From positions 4,071,501-4,135,500 of the forward strand of contig NZ_CP048409.1 in assembly GCF_010448835.1 (NCBI RefSeq): a stretch of 64,000 bases of DNA, given 5' to 3'. This DNA is from Draconibacterium halophilum. GTDB taxonomy: Bacteria > Bacteroidota > Bacteroidia > Bacteroidales > Prolixibacteraceae. Position 1 is the stretch's first letter. Each line of letters starts with the position of its first letter. The notes under the pieces were generated by a model. It searched no databases. It was not told the DNA's origin and worked only from the letters and a program-made list of their open reading frames with translations. The translations under genes were made by a program, and so were the position numbers. Positions 33,685-42,554 of this stretch are shown here, one piece after another.

Positions 33685-33743
33685 TTTTACCGCTAAGGCG
33701 CAAAGACGCAGAGAAATCAAAACTTTGCGGCTCGGCGGTAATT
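33685..33743. repeat. Intergenic inverted repeat (CCGCTAAGGCGCAAAG type)
   Basis: TTACCGCTAAGGCGCAAAG and CTTTGCGGCTCGGCGGTAA are imperfect inverted arms around about 20 bases. This family of palindromes is common downstream of genes in Bacteroidota and may serve as the terminator of the receptor gene. Confidence 0.6.
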
Positions 33744-33887
33744 TAAAATGTGTGAGCTAAAAACTTAAAAGAATTGTCATTTGGGGATAATACCAAAACC
33801 ACCTCGAAATGGAATTGGTATAAAGCCCTGCCGCAATCGGTTTTCAGAAAACCCTCGTTTTCAAAAAACACGTAAATAACTGATTTT

Positions 33888-34236
33888 ATGCCTTCCACAG
33901 GTGACCAAAGTTGGGGACAAACGTGTTTTTTTATGCCCTCAGGCAACAGAAGTTGGTCTCAAACACGTTTTTTTACGTCGTCAGTTAACAGAAGTCGGGT
34001 TCGAATCCATTTTTTTGTGTCCTCAGCACCTGAGGAAGCTTACAAATACGTTTTCTTACACCTGCAGGCAACGAAAGTGGGTTTCCAACCCATTTTTTCT
34101 TATGCCCACCATATGACTAATGGTATCAAACCCGTTTTGCATGGGTATCGTGCTCATGGGCATACAAAACAATGCGTTTTTGGTAGCTACTACGCCTGTA
34201 ACTTTGCTGTAAAACCAATTTTAGTTGGGTTCAGAG
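33888..34236 (+). repeat. Degenerate 42-nt tandem repeat
   Basis: About eight units begin at 33888 (45 nt), 33933, 33975, 34017, 34059 and so on at 42-base steps. The best unit reads ATGCCCTCAGGCAACAGAAG then TTGGTCTCAAACACGTTTTT. Two frames stay open over much of it because 42 is a multiple of three, but neither shows normal codon use or a protein I recognise. Similarity decays towards the 3' end. 33744-33887 before it and 34237-34331 after it hold no gene I can support. Confidence 0.6.
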
Positions 34237-34331
34237 GCAGTAAAATTGTGGCTAAACATAAGAAATTGATGATTGGCGATTGATGATTTTTTTGTTAGAT
34301 AACTAAATCTGCAATCGTTAATCGATATTCA

Positions 34332-35462
34332 TCATTCTAAAATCACTTTCCCTTCGATCTCCACCAGCAAATCATCGCGGCAAATATCAGCAAGAATATA
34401 AACAACCGGCAAATCACCAAATACTTGCTTAACAACTTTACGTACGCCGGCATAATCTTTCCGGTTTTTAAGGTATACCCTTGCATGGCCGAATTTGGGA
34501 TTTTTGGCTTGGTCGGGTAACGCAGCCAGCACCTGTTCAGAATATAAACGCTGCATATTTTGAATAGTGACTTCTGTTTGTTTGGCAGCATCGCCAATAC
34601 CAACAGTAAACTCACCAATTATTGAAGCGGTTCCCGAAATAAAAATCATCTTTTTATCGCGATACCTCAAATAACGTGCACGCTCAAATTTTGGAGTTGT
34701 TTTTAAATTACATTCATCACCTACTAGAACTTTTTCGCTGTAACTATGAGCAGAAATCTGCTCCGGATTATCTACAGGTTGTGTCAGCACTTCTTTTGAT
34801 TTTGCCGCCACAAACTCAATAAGCACACCTCCATGGCTCATTCCAATCCCTGTTGCTGCAGGATATCCGTTTTGCTCAAACACGTTTCCATACGCATCTG
34901 ACCGAACATTATTAAATTCCTGATAACGTTGTTCTTCATCATCAAAACCTAAGATATCTTCGAGGTAATTCCACTGGCGTACAATCGAATTCAATGGAAA
35001 CTGCGCCTCCTCAAATGTTTCAACCAATTCATCAAATGCTTTTTCGGCATTCAATCTGCAATTGCTGTTCTGATTGGCATGAACTGTTCCCATCAGAATT
35101 TCGGTTTGGCCATTGCTAAACAAAGCCGTACCATTCTTCCCTTCAGAAATCATCTGATAATCCCAGTGTTCCGGATCATAATAATAGGCTTCAACAATAA
35201 CTTTGCAACTTAATGGCGACTGCGCAATAAAACTTATCAGAATTTCACTTCCAACCAAATCATTCAGCTGGTCGCGAACATCATTTAAAAGTATATCATA
35301 TTCTGAATTAGAATTGGTATTAACAAAGAAATTAAGTTTGAAAATGCGCTTGCCTGAATTGATTTTTTCCAATTGTTCAAGACAGCTTTGTAACTGATCT
35401 TTTAAATCACCACAAACTCGCTCCGGCTTTATATATGTTCTGTCTCCGTTTAGAAAATACAT
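34332..35462 (-). CDS. FkbO/Hyg5-like chorismatase family protein (RidA-like fold)
   Basis: 376 residues from ATG 35462, preferred because GGGAG precedes it; a start at 35495 is possible. The central RQWNYLEDILGFDDEEQRYQ, the SDAYGN...GYPAATGIGMSHGG region and the C-terminal FISGTASIIGEFTVGIGDAA match the layout of chorismatases (FkbO, Hyg5, XanB2), which have a YjgF/RidA-like fold and cleave chorismate to pyruvate plus a benzoate or cyclohexadiene carboxylate. Which product is made cannot be told by eye. No pathway genes for a pigment or polyketide are adjacent. If it is not a chorismatase it belongs to the nearest Rid-fold relatives. Confidence 0.72.
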   Translation of the reverse strand: MYFLNGDRTYIKPERVCGDLKDQLQSCLEQLEKINSGKRIFKLNFFVNTNSNSEYDILLNDVRDQLNDLVGSEILISFIAQSPLSCKVIVEAYYYDPEHWDYQMISEGKNGTALFSNGQTEILMGTVHANQNSNCRLNAEKAFDELVETFEEAQFPLNSIVRQWNYLEDILGFDDEEQRYQEFNNVRSDAYGNVFEQNGYPAATGIGMSHGGVLIEFVAAKSKEVLTQPVDNPEQISAHSYSEKVLVGDECNLKTTPKFERARYLRYRDKKMIFISGTASIIGEFTVGIGDAAKQTEVTIQNMQRLYSEQVLAALPDQAKNPKFGHARVYLKNRKDYAGVRKVVKQVFGDLPVVYILADICRDDLLVEIEGKVILE

Positions 35463-35606
35463 CTTACTCCCTTCACTCAAAGAAATGAGGCACAAATATG
35501 CGTGTTTTTTACTTGAAAAAAATGATTTCGATCAAATTTCTTGTTAGCAGTAAAAAATGCTCCTGTTGTACAACATTCGGCTTCCAGCTATCAGCGTCTG
35601 CCTTCA

Positions 35607-36287
35607 TTAGTAATCACCACTTGCAGTGGCTCCATTAAGTACTGCCTCAGTAGAACCAATGCCTAAGCGATCTGCTCCTTGCTCCAAAAATGCAACGGCG
35701 GTTTCCCAGTCGCGGATACCACCCGAAGGTTTTACCTGCATTTTATCGCCAACGGTTTTTACCATTACCTCAATGTATTCGGGTTTTGCACCGCCCGGGC
35801 CGAACCCGGTTGATGTTTTTACAAAATCGGCACCTGCCTCGTACGATAATTCGCAGGCTTTCGCAATCTGTTCAAGCGTTAAATGGCCACTTTCCTGAAT
35901 CACTTTCACCAACACATTGTTTTTGTGGGCCACGTCAACAACGGCTTTTATATCCTCGCGAACATAATCGTATTCTCCCGACAGAAACCGGCCAATATTC
36001 ATTACCATATCAATTTCGTCGGTTCCGTCTTCAATGGCTTGTTCCGCCTGAAAGGCTTTAACCGGCGTTGCATCAGCACCATGAGGAAAACTGAGTACAC
36101 ACGACACTTTCACATCGCTGTTTTTCAACAATTCTTTGGCCGCTTTTATATCGCAAGGTTTTACACACATGCTAAACACCTTATTTTTAATGCACATTTT
36201 GGCATTGGCTTTCAAATCGGCCAACGTTTGTTCGGGTTTTAAAACCGCATGATCTATGGTTTTTGCTACTTGCTCTTTTGTATACAT
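35607..36287 (-). CDS. deoC: Deoxyribose-phosphate aldolase
   Basis: 226 residues. TIDHAVLKPEQTLADL begins the TIM barrel, VKVIQESGHLTLE carries the first catalytic Lys region, and FVKTSTGFGPGGA holds the Schiff-base Lys. It cleaves deoxyribose-5-phosphate to glyceraldehyde-3-phosphate and acetaldehyde. Three bases separate it from the DUF2007 gene upstream, and xseAB lie before that, so it ends a unit xseA-xseB-DUF2007-deoC. Confidence 0.95.
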   Translation of the reverse strand: MYTKEQVAKTIDHAVLKPEQTLADLKANAKMCIKNKVFSMCVKPCDIKAAKELLKNSDVKVSCVLSFPHGADATPVKAFQAEQAIEDGTDEIDMVMNIGRFLSGEYDYVREDIKAVVDVAHKNNVLVKVIQESGHLTLEQIAKACELSYEAGADFVKTSTGFGPGGAKPEYIEVMVKTVGDKMQVKPSGGIRDWETAVAFLEQGADRLGIGSTEAVLNGATASGDY

Positions 36288-36290
36288 ATT

Positions 36291-36521
36291 TTATTCTTCG
36301 GTTATTGCTTTTAGTATTTCCTGTGCTTTTTGCAACTCGCTTTCAACCACAAACAGATCGATGGCAGAAGGCACTCCTTCGCCATAGCCGGCAGCTAGCC
36401 CCTGTTTAAATCCATCTTTAATCATTGGGTTGATTCCTGCAACTTCCAGTTCCTGTTTTAGCCTGCTGATTAGAATTTCATCGCCGGTATAAAGTTTTAC
36501 AATTTTATCTTGCTTTTTCAT
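36291..36521 (-). CDS. DUF2007 domain-containing protein
   Basis: 76 residues with the DUF2007 pattern: KIVKLYTGDEILISRLKQEL then AGINPMIKDG and SAIDLFVVESELQKAQEIL. It is a small cytoplasmic ferredoxin-like-fold protein described as a putative signal transducer, partly similar to PII-like or DUF2007 regulators. Function unknown. Tight operon position between xseB (17 bases) and deoC (3 bases). Confidence 0.85.
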   Translation of the reverse strand: MKKQDKIVKLYTGDEILISRLKQELEVAGINPMIKDGFKQGLAAGYGEGVPSAIDLFVVESELQKAQEILKAITEE

Positions 36522-36538
36522 AAGTTATGACTTAAAAT

Positions 36539-36739
36539 TTAACCTTCCATTTCTTTTAGAATCTGCTCCACCTGTTCGTTGGTTTTGGTCAATTTGTCCT
36601 TGCAGGTTTTCAGCAACACCGATACGCGTTTTACTTTTTCGGCCAGTTCATCCACGTCCAGCTCTTCATTTTCTATTTTTTCAAGAATTTCTTCTATCTC
36701 GGCCATTGCCTCGCTGTATGAAATCTTTTTAGCTGCCAT
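36539..36739 (-). CDS. xseB: Exodeoxyribonuclease VII small subunit
   Basis: 66 residues, normal for XseB. SYSEAMAEIEEILEKIENEE then LDVDELAEKVKRVSVLLKTC form the typical coiled-coil helices that associate with XseA. The stop of xseA is one base upstream of its start, so translation is coupled. Confidence 0.95.
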   Translation of the reverse strand: MAAKKISYSEAMAEIEEILEKIENEELDVDELAEKVKRVSVLLKTCKDKLTKTNEQVEQILKEMEG

Positions 36740-36740
36740 C

Positions 36741-38174
36741 TTATTTATTTTTTGTGATTTTGCTAGTTACTGTACCGTCGGCAAATCGTGTTTCCAGCTC
36801 TTCGCCAACCGCAACATCTTTGTACGATTTAATTATTTTATCGTTTCTTAGAGTTAGGGTAAATCCTCTTTTTAATACATTTTCAGGATTTAGTAAACGT
36901 ACCGAATTTTTATTTAACAGAATGCGATCGTGCTCTTTTGCCAGCACATTTCGCACTCGTCCTGATAACAAATCTTGCTGATGATTTAGTTTTGCGTTCT
37001 CCTTAAAAACAGCTTCGCCAACCACTCTTCTCAGAATACGCTGTTTATGTCCAACATCATTTTTAGCCTCTACAAACCACAGCGAAAGCCCTGAATGAAT
37101 ACCGTGTTTAAGTTTATCCAATTCGTTATGTTTTTTATACGAAAACTGACTTACATTTTGCTGCAGTTCGTTGCTGCGTTTGTTAAGCTGCCGTTGCCTG
37201 TCGTTAATAAAATCGGCTACAGAATATTTTAATCCTTCGGCCACTCGTTCCAGCTTTTCCTGTTGAAAATCCAACGTTTCGCGGGTTAATTGCACAATAC
37301 CATTTTCCAGCTCCAGTAAACGTTCATAGTATCGTTCAACACCAGTAACAAAAAACTCAGCTACTGCTGTAGGTGTTTTCATTCGTGTGTGCGCCACAAG
37401 ATCGATGATCGTATCGTCTTTTTCGTGACCAATTCCGGTAATTACCGGCAACGGAAACTGGGTAATATTTATGGCCAGGTCGTAATCATCAAAACTACTT
37501 AGATCAGCGGTCGCTCCTCCTCCACGGATAATGGCTACTGCATCGAAAAAGTCGTCGTGTGCGAAAATCCGCTCCAAGGCATGCACAATTGAGGGCACTG
37601 TTTCCGCGCCTTGCATGTACGCCTCAAACAATTTGGTATAGAATTTAAAACCATATTCGTTGTTTTCCAGCTGATTCATAAAATCCTGATAACCGGCTGC
37701 CGTTGCCGATGAAATAACAGCAATTTTTTGCGGAACCAAAGGCAACTCCAGTTCTCTATTCATATCAAAAACTCCTTCTGCCTTCAACCGGTTTATAATC
37801 TCTTTGCGCTGCATGGCCATGTCGCCAACAGTGTAAGTCGGATCAATGTCTTTTATATTCAAACTCAAACCATATGCCGGATGATATTCAACTGTTGCCT
37901 GCACCAGCACTTTTATTCCTTCGCTAAAAAGCTGCCCTGTGCTGGTTTCAAAATAAGGTTTTAACATGCGGTAAGTATACGACCAGATGGTGGCTCGCGA
38001 ACGAGCTGTTATGGTACTACCCTCTTTTTCTACTAACTCCAAATAGCAATGACCACTTCGGTTGTGCTTTAACTCACTCACTTCGGCAACCACCCAAACG
38101 GTACCTGGGAATGCATCTAAAAGTGCACCTTTTATTTTTGCATTTAATTGAGAAAGTGTGAGTTGCTGGTTCAT
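36741..38174 (-). CDS. xseA: Exodeoxyribonuclease VII large subunit
   Basis: 477 residues from ATG 38174, which gives MNQQLTLSQLNAKIKGALLD; the frame extends to 38255 but that part overlaps the upstream subtilase gene and is not homologous. OB-fold N-terminus (WVVAEVSELKHNRSGHCYLEL), nuclease core with GGGATADLSSFDDYDLA, GIGHEKDDTIIDLVAHTRMK and TPTAVAEFF. With XseB it degrades single-stranded DNA from both ends. Four bases separate it from the subtilase gene stop. Confidence 0.95.
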   Translation of the reverse strand: MNQQLTLSQLNAKIKGALLDAFPGTVWVVAEVSELKHNRSGHCYLELVEKEGSTITARSRATIWSYTYRMLKPYFETSTGQLFSEGIKVLVQATVEYHPAYGLSLNIKDIDPTYTVGDMAMQRKEIINRLKAEGVFDMNRELELPLVPQKIAVISSATAAGYQDFMNQLENNEYGFKFYTKLFEAYMQGAETVPSIVHALERIFAHDDFFDAVAIIRGGGATADLSSFDDYDLAINITQFPLPVITGIGHEKDDTIIDLVAHTRMKTPTAVAEFFVTGVERYYERLLELENGIVQLTRETLDFQQEKLERVAEGLKYSVADFINDRQRQLNKRSNELQQNVSQFSYKKHNELDKLKHGIHSGLSLWFVEAKNDVGHKQRILRRVVGEAVFKENAKLNHQQDLLSGRVRNVLAKEHDRILLNKNSVRLLNPENVLKRGFTLTLRNDKIIKSYKDVAVGEELETRFADGTVTSKITKNK

Positions 38175-38178
38175 TTGT

Positions 38179-39816
38179 TTACCTGATTTTATTGACCTTA
38201 AAGGTTTCGATCCCTTTTTTTGTTCGCACCAGAAGCAGATAAATTCCTGCTTCAACCTGAGAGAGCTTACTTAAAGTAATGGAAGGTGCTGCCGACTTCT
38301 GCCAGGTTTTTACGACACTCCCGTCAAGTGCACAAAGTTTTATTTCAATTTCCCAAAAAGGTTGAATCGTTGTTGCCTGAAGTACAATATAATCTTGCAC
38401 GGGATTAGGATAAACGGTCCAGCTTTTTATTTTCTTCTGATCCGGAACAGACATCGGATTTAATATTGCACTAGCCGTTCGCATATTCGGAACTCCATAT
38501 CCCTGCAACGAATCGGGCAAATTGTAAAGATGTCCGCTTCGTTCGATGGCATCTTTTATTTCGATGGCAGTTTTTTGGGGGTATGCCTGCCAAAGCGAGG
38601 CCGCCATACCGGCAAGTACCGGCGATGAAAAAGAGGTTCCATTGCCAAGTCCAACCGATCCGTTGGAACGTTGTAAAGTTGTTTGATAGCCCATTGCCGA
38701 AACATTCGGCTTCAGTGCTCCATTGGCAGCCGGGCCGGCAGATGAAAAATAAGCCGGATTAAAATTCGTGTCCACTGCTCCCACTCCTATTACATTTTCC
38801 CCATCCGAAGGAGCTACAATTCTGAACCAGGCATCATTCCGCTCATTACCTGCACTCGAAAATACAAGTATCCCGCGCGATGCCGCAATGTTTGCGCCTC
38901 GTGTTACACGCGTTGTATTTCCGTCCATATCAGCATAAACATGGTTGGTGGATGCATCCTGAAATTCAGAATATCCCAATGATGAATTGATGATATCAAC
39001 TCCCACGCTGTCGGCAAATTCAGCAGCTACCACCCAATTGTCTTCTTCAATAATATACTCGGAATAAATATCTTCGGAGCGCAGCAACCAATAAGAAGCT
39101 TTTGGAGCTGTACCGATCAACTCTCCGGGAATATTTCCTCCCATGCATGATAAAACACTCATCCCATGATCGGCAGTTGTAAAGAAATCGTCATCAGTAT
39201 TTACAAAATCTTTCATTCCAAGGATCTGATTATTTGCCCAAAGGCTATCGAATGCAGGCAGGCTGTTTACATTCCGGAATCCCCCGTCAAGCACAGCAAT
39301 CTGCATTCCCTGGCCTCGAAAATTCTCGTTGTGCAGGAACTGGCCTTCCATCATTCCTACCTGATAAACAGAAGAACCGTAAAATGAAGTATCGATTGGT
39401 GCTGCATCAGTAAAAATCTCATCAACAAATTTGTTGTATCCACTTTTTGCTGTGGCAGCAGGTTTCGTCAGCTGTACCTCGGAAATAAAATTCCAGGAGC
39501 TAATGCTGTCAGCTAAATTTGCTGAATCGGACCGAACGGTTAATCCATTCAGCCATTTTGAAGCATGAACCAACTCCACATTAAGCGTGAGTACCGAGTC
39601 GATATAATTCTGATTTACGGGAAGATCGAGCGAATCGATGAGAATATTTTGGTTTATACGGCGTTGTATCGCCCTTTCTGATAAATACGCCTCGGGATTA
39701 TCCAATGAATATTCAGAATTATTTTTGTCGGTAAACCCAATCCAAAAATAATTCTGAGCATTTAGTTGTTGAAATCCCATTAACAGCACGCCAAGGATTA
39801 AAATGGTGTATTTCAT
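38179..39816 (-). CDS. Secreted S8 (subtilisin-like) serine peptidase with T9SS sorting domain
   Basis: 545 residues. Signal peptide (MKYTILILGVLLMGFQQLNAQ), prodomain, then catalytic Asp in IAVLDGGFRN, His in TADHGMSVLSC, oxyanion Asn in SAGNERNDAW and Ser in GNGTSFSSPVLAG. The last about 75 residues (WTVYPNPVQDYIVL ... GIYLLLVRTKKG) are a type A T9SS C-terminal domain, so the enzyme is exported through the outer membrane by the Por/Gld machine. Likely degrades environmental protein. It precedes xseA by 4 bases. Confidence 0.94.
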   Translation of the reverse strand: MKYTILILGVLLMGFQQLNAQNYFWIGFTDKNNSEYSLDNPEAYLSERAIQRRINQNILIDSLDLPVNQNYIDSVLTLNVELVHASKWLNGLTVRSDSANLADSISSWNFISEVQLTKPAATAKSGYNKFVDEIFTDAAPIDTSFYGSSVYQVGMMEGQFLHNENFRGQGMQIAVLDGGFRNVNSLPAFDSLWANNQILGMKDFVNTDDDFFTTADHGMSVLSCMGGNIPGELIGTAPKASYWLLRSEDIYSEYIIEEDNWVVAAEFADSVGVDIINSSLGYSEFQDASTNHVYADMDGNTTRVTRGANIAASRGILVFSSAGNERNDAWFRIVAPSDGENVIGVGAVDTNFNPAYFSSAGPAANGALKPNVSAMGYQTTLQRSNGSVGLGNGTSFSSPVLAGMAASLWQAYPQKTAIEIKDAIERSGHLYNLPDSLQGYGVPNMRTASAILNPMSVPDQKKIKSWTVYPNPVQDYIVLQATTIQPFWEIEIKLCALDGSVVKTWQKSAAPSITLSKLSQVEAGIYLLLVRTKKGIETFKVNKIR

Positions 39817-39962
39817 TTTAGTAAATCGTCAATACATTTAATTTTTGAGAATGAACCAGATTGTTTAACAAATCGGCGAATTCCCTGCTCTACGCTTTGC
39901 GAGTTTTAATTTAAAGGCCAAGTTAACGAATTAATAGCTTTTGACCGTGACCCACGCCAATT

Positions 39963-40751
39963 TTATCGTTGCCCTTTCTCGCGCATCATGTATTCCGACG
40001 GATCTTGCAGAAACTCTTCCGGATCGAGGATAGAGCCTTTATTTTTTTCCAGCTCCTTCATATTCAGATTGGTTATACTGTCGCGAACGCCGGGATTCAG
40101 AATTTGTCCGTTATCGTAAAAAAGTGTGTAAAGAAGATTGCCTTCGTTATCGAAGTATTTCCATTCGCCGTGCCGCAGGTTATTTCGGTATTCGGCAACC
40201 AACTCCTGACTTCCGTTTTCATAACTCACTAAAAACAAACCGTGACGCATGCCCAGTTTCATTTTGCTTTGCATGTACGGATCGCTGTTCTTATAATAAA
40301 TCTGGTAGTCACCGTGTTCCATGTCATTCACCCACTCCTTTTCTTCCATTACCTCTCCTGTGTTGTAGTAGCGATGCGATGTGCCGTGTTTTAATCCGTG
40401 CTTGTATTCTTCGTCGGCAACCAGTTGGTTGTTTTTATAGATCTTCCAAACACCTTCTTTTTGCTGATTCACATAGTTACCTTCGGCAACTTTTTTTCGC
40501 CAAACGGTAAATAGTTGTGTGTATGCTGTATCGCCTTTGTATTCAATCAGCGCTTTTATCTGCCCGCCCGGATGGTAGCGTTTCCACTCGCCCACCGGTT
40601 TGTCATCCTTAAAATTTCCTTCGTACAACAGGCGGCCGTTGGCTTGCTTCTTCTGCCAGGTGCCCTGACGTAAGCCATTGGCATCAGTTTGGTTTATTTG
40701 CGAAAAAACCAACGACGGAAGAAAAATCAAAAGTACAAGCAAGTATCTCAT
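39963..40751 (-). CDS. MORN-like repeat (YwqK-type) secreted protein
   Basis: 262 residues with a signal peptide (cleavage near LVFSQ). From residue 25 to about 215 it has eight or so YwqK/MORN_2-type repeats of the form GxWxxYxxxGxLxxxxxYxxG, for example GEWKRYHPGGQIKALIEYKG and GVWKIYKNNQLVADEEYKHG. The annotation 'antitoxin YwqK' is often copied to such proteins, but no toxin is nearby. Probably periplasmic or outer-surface; function unknown. Confidence 0.85.
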   Translation of the reverse strand: MRYLLVLLIFLPSLVFSQINQTDANGLRQGTWQKKQANGRLLYEGNFKDDKPVGEWKRYHPGGQIKALIEYKGDTAYTQLFTVWRKKVAEGNYVNQQKEGVWKIYKNNQLVADEEYKHGLKHGTSHRYYNTGEVMEEKEWVNDMEHGDYQIYYKNSDPYMQSKMKLGMRHGLFLVSYENGSQELVAEYRNNLRHGEWKYFDNEGNLLYTLFYDNGQILNPGVRDSITNLNMKELEKNKGSILDPEEFLQDPSEYMMREKGQR

Positions 40752-40873
40752 AACACACTATTTTAGGTAAAACGCGAAATTAGGTATTTATTTTGTCTGA
40801 CATAAAAATCGCGGTTAATTATCCCCGCTTAAATTCTTAACTTCACTGGCATAAACCAACTAATTGCTGAAAA

Positions 40874-41695
40874 ATGAAAAAACTTAAACTTCTACTAAAA
40901 ACTGTGCTCATCCTTTTTATAATCGCCTGCGTATTGTTTTTTGGCTTCAGAAGCTATTTGTTTTCCGACGATGTGCAATTCACAAAATCGATTACAGAGC
41001 AATTACAATCTAAAAAGGTAATGATCGTTTTTGCTCACCCCGACGATGAGTCTTACACTACTGAGTTACTTTTAGATGCTGAAAAAGAAGGTATAGAAAC
41101 AGCGCTATTAACGTTTACTCCGGGCGATGCCGGTACACAAATGCCACAAGTTTGCCAGCAACAATTTTTAGGCGATGTGCGCAAGGCCGAAGTGTATAAA
41201 AGTGGTTACATGTTAGGCATTGATTACCAAAAGGTTTTCGATTACGGCGACGGTACATTAAAAGACCAAAGTTTACCTCTATTAATTGATGATATTGAAA
41301 AAGAGTTGGAGGAATTTAAACCCGACCTGATTGTTACTTTTTGGCCCGAAAGTGGAATGACAATGCACCCCGACCATATGACAATTGGGAAAGCCACACA
41401 ACAGGCTTTTGCTACTTATCAGAAAAATAATTCAAAATACAATGCCAAGCTGGCTTACACGATTATGCCCTCGAAAGTTGTCTCGATGCTGGGTGGCGAC
41501 GAGATGAATAAATTGCAACCTGAAGCCAATATTTCAATAAAAGCTAAGGCTGCTGTAAAGGTCACACTCTGGGATATCCATGCCTCGCAAAACCAATTTG
41601 TTAAAGATTATACTGGTCTGCCCGCCTGGTTGATTTATCGTTTAATAAACCGCGAGTATTATTTTATTGAAGATATTGCGGAGGCTAAGCGCTGA
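40874..41695 (+). CDS. PIG-L family deacetylase, membrane-anchored
   Basis: 273 residues with one N-terminal membrane anchor (about 8-28). FAHPDDESYTTELLL and TMHPDHMTIGKAT supply the zinc-binding His/Asp residues of the LmbE/PIG-L fold. It removes acetyl groups from N-acetylglucosamine-type sugars, as in GPI or mycothiol-like pathways; the target here is unknown. Monocistronic. Confidence 0.9.
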   Translation: MKKLKLLLKTVLILFIIACVLFFGFRSYLFSDDVQFTKSITEQLQSKKVMIVFAHPDDESYTTELLLDAEKEGIETALLTFTPGDAGTQMPQVCQQQFLGDVRKAEVYKSGYMLGIDYQKVFDYGDGTLKDQSLPLLIDDIEKELEEFKPDLIVTFWPESGMTMHPDHMTIGKATQQAFATYQKNNSKYNAKLAYTIMPSKVVSMLGGDEMNKLQPEANISIKAKAAVKVTLWDIHASQNQFVKDYTGLPAWLIYRLINREYYFIEDIAEAKR

Positions 41696-41762
41696 AAAAG
41701 GTACTACCGCCCGCCTCAGTATCCTGCTTGCAACAGAATTACGGTCTTTTGCCTGATTCTTA

Positions 41763-42125
41763 CTAATAAATCTCTTTGGTCATTCGTTCGGTTGCAGTCA
41801 TATAATAGCGAGCAAAATTTTCGTCTTTCATAAATTCGGTCAACTGTGGCCTCCAGGTTTCAGCTTCTTCCGAAAGTTTGGCAATACGAATTTGGGCAGC
41901 TTTATCTTCCGGATTTTCACGAAACGCTTTAATTACCGGAATAAATTCATCCATCCAGTTTTCGTACCGATCCATCAGTTGTTGTTGGTCCGTATTTAAT
42001 GGAAATTCAGCTTTACTGTTCATTACCTTTGCCGATAGCTTCTCGCCAGCAACAACTCCTGCTCCAAGCGTTAATCCTAATTTAGTAAGAAAGTTCCTTC
42101 TCGATTCTTCGTATTCATTGCTCAT
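41763..42125 (-). CDS. Hypothetical protein with a twin-arginine-like signal
   Basis: 120 residues starting SNEYEESRRNFLTKLGLTLG, where SRRNFLTKLGL fits the Tat consensus S-R-R-x-F-L-K, followed by a hydrophobic stretch and a helical, charged mature part (LNTDQQQLMDRYENWMDEFI). I do not recognise the family. Tat export usually implies a folded or cofactor-bearing partner; short proteins of this kind sometimes accompany oxidoreductases, but none is adjacent. Confidence 0.8.
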   Translation of the reverse strand: MSNEYEESRRNFLTKLGLTLGAGVVAGEKLSAKVMNSKAEFPLNTDQQQLMDRYENWMDEFIPVIKAFRENPEDKAAQIRIAKLSEEAETWRPQLTEFMKDENFARYYMTATERMTKEIY

Positions 42126-42554
42126 TGCGATGCATTTTAAATTCCACTTTTCACCAACACCATTGAGCCGGGAATGTTTAGAAGAAGAGCAAAAAAGGAT
42201 TCCATAAAGCTATCGGCTATCGGGTTGTTTTGCCATTTCCCTTGTATTAAATCCAATGCATTAGTCTGGTTAACTAAAACAAAAATTGCAGAAATGAAAA
42301 GGCATAAATATTAAAGACATGCCATTATTTTAACAGAACGAGAAAACAGGGAATTATTTTATGGGTTCAAAAGCCAAAACTCACCATCTGGAAAGGTATC
42401 GTTACAAGGCTAGCTCTTCCTGTATGAGCACATGCTACGCCAAACAATACTAAGCAAATTAATGCGAATACTAACTCTGCTCCAACAAATACTAAATCAT
42501 TCAATATATGATTCTTCCGAAAAGTATATTTGAGTGAATTAAAATGGACGCAAA
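42126..42554. other. Intergenic region without a supported gene
   Basis: About 430 bases, AT-rich, between the Tat protein gene (minus) and the T9SS-sorted protein gene (plus). A minus-strand open frame at 42367-42588 has one hydrophobic segment but overlaps the start of the next gene. The only structure noted is a short repeat AGCTATCGGCTATCGGG near 42210. Promoters for both flanking genes presumably lie here. Confidence 0.5.

Noticed and set aside
33888..34283. 131-residue open frame over the 42-nt repeat array
   Set aside because: Two frames are open for the same trivial reason (repeat length divisible by three), composition is unlike the neighbouring genes, and no ribosome site or known domain is seen. 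Kept as a repeat, not a CDS.
39963..40751. Toxin-antitoxin system suggested by the YwqK-like annotation of MORN proteins
   Set aside because: No toxin gene is adjacent and the protein has a signal peptide; the repeat type alone does not indicate an antitoxin.
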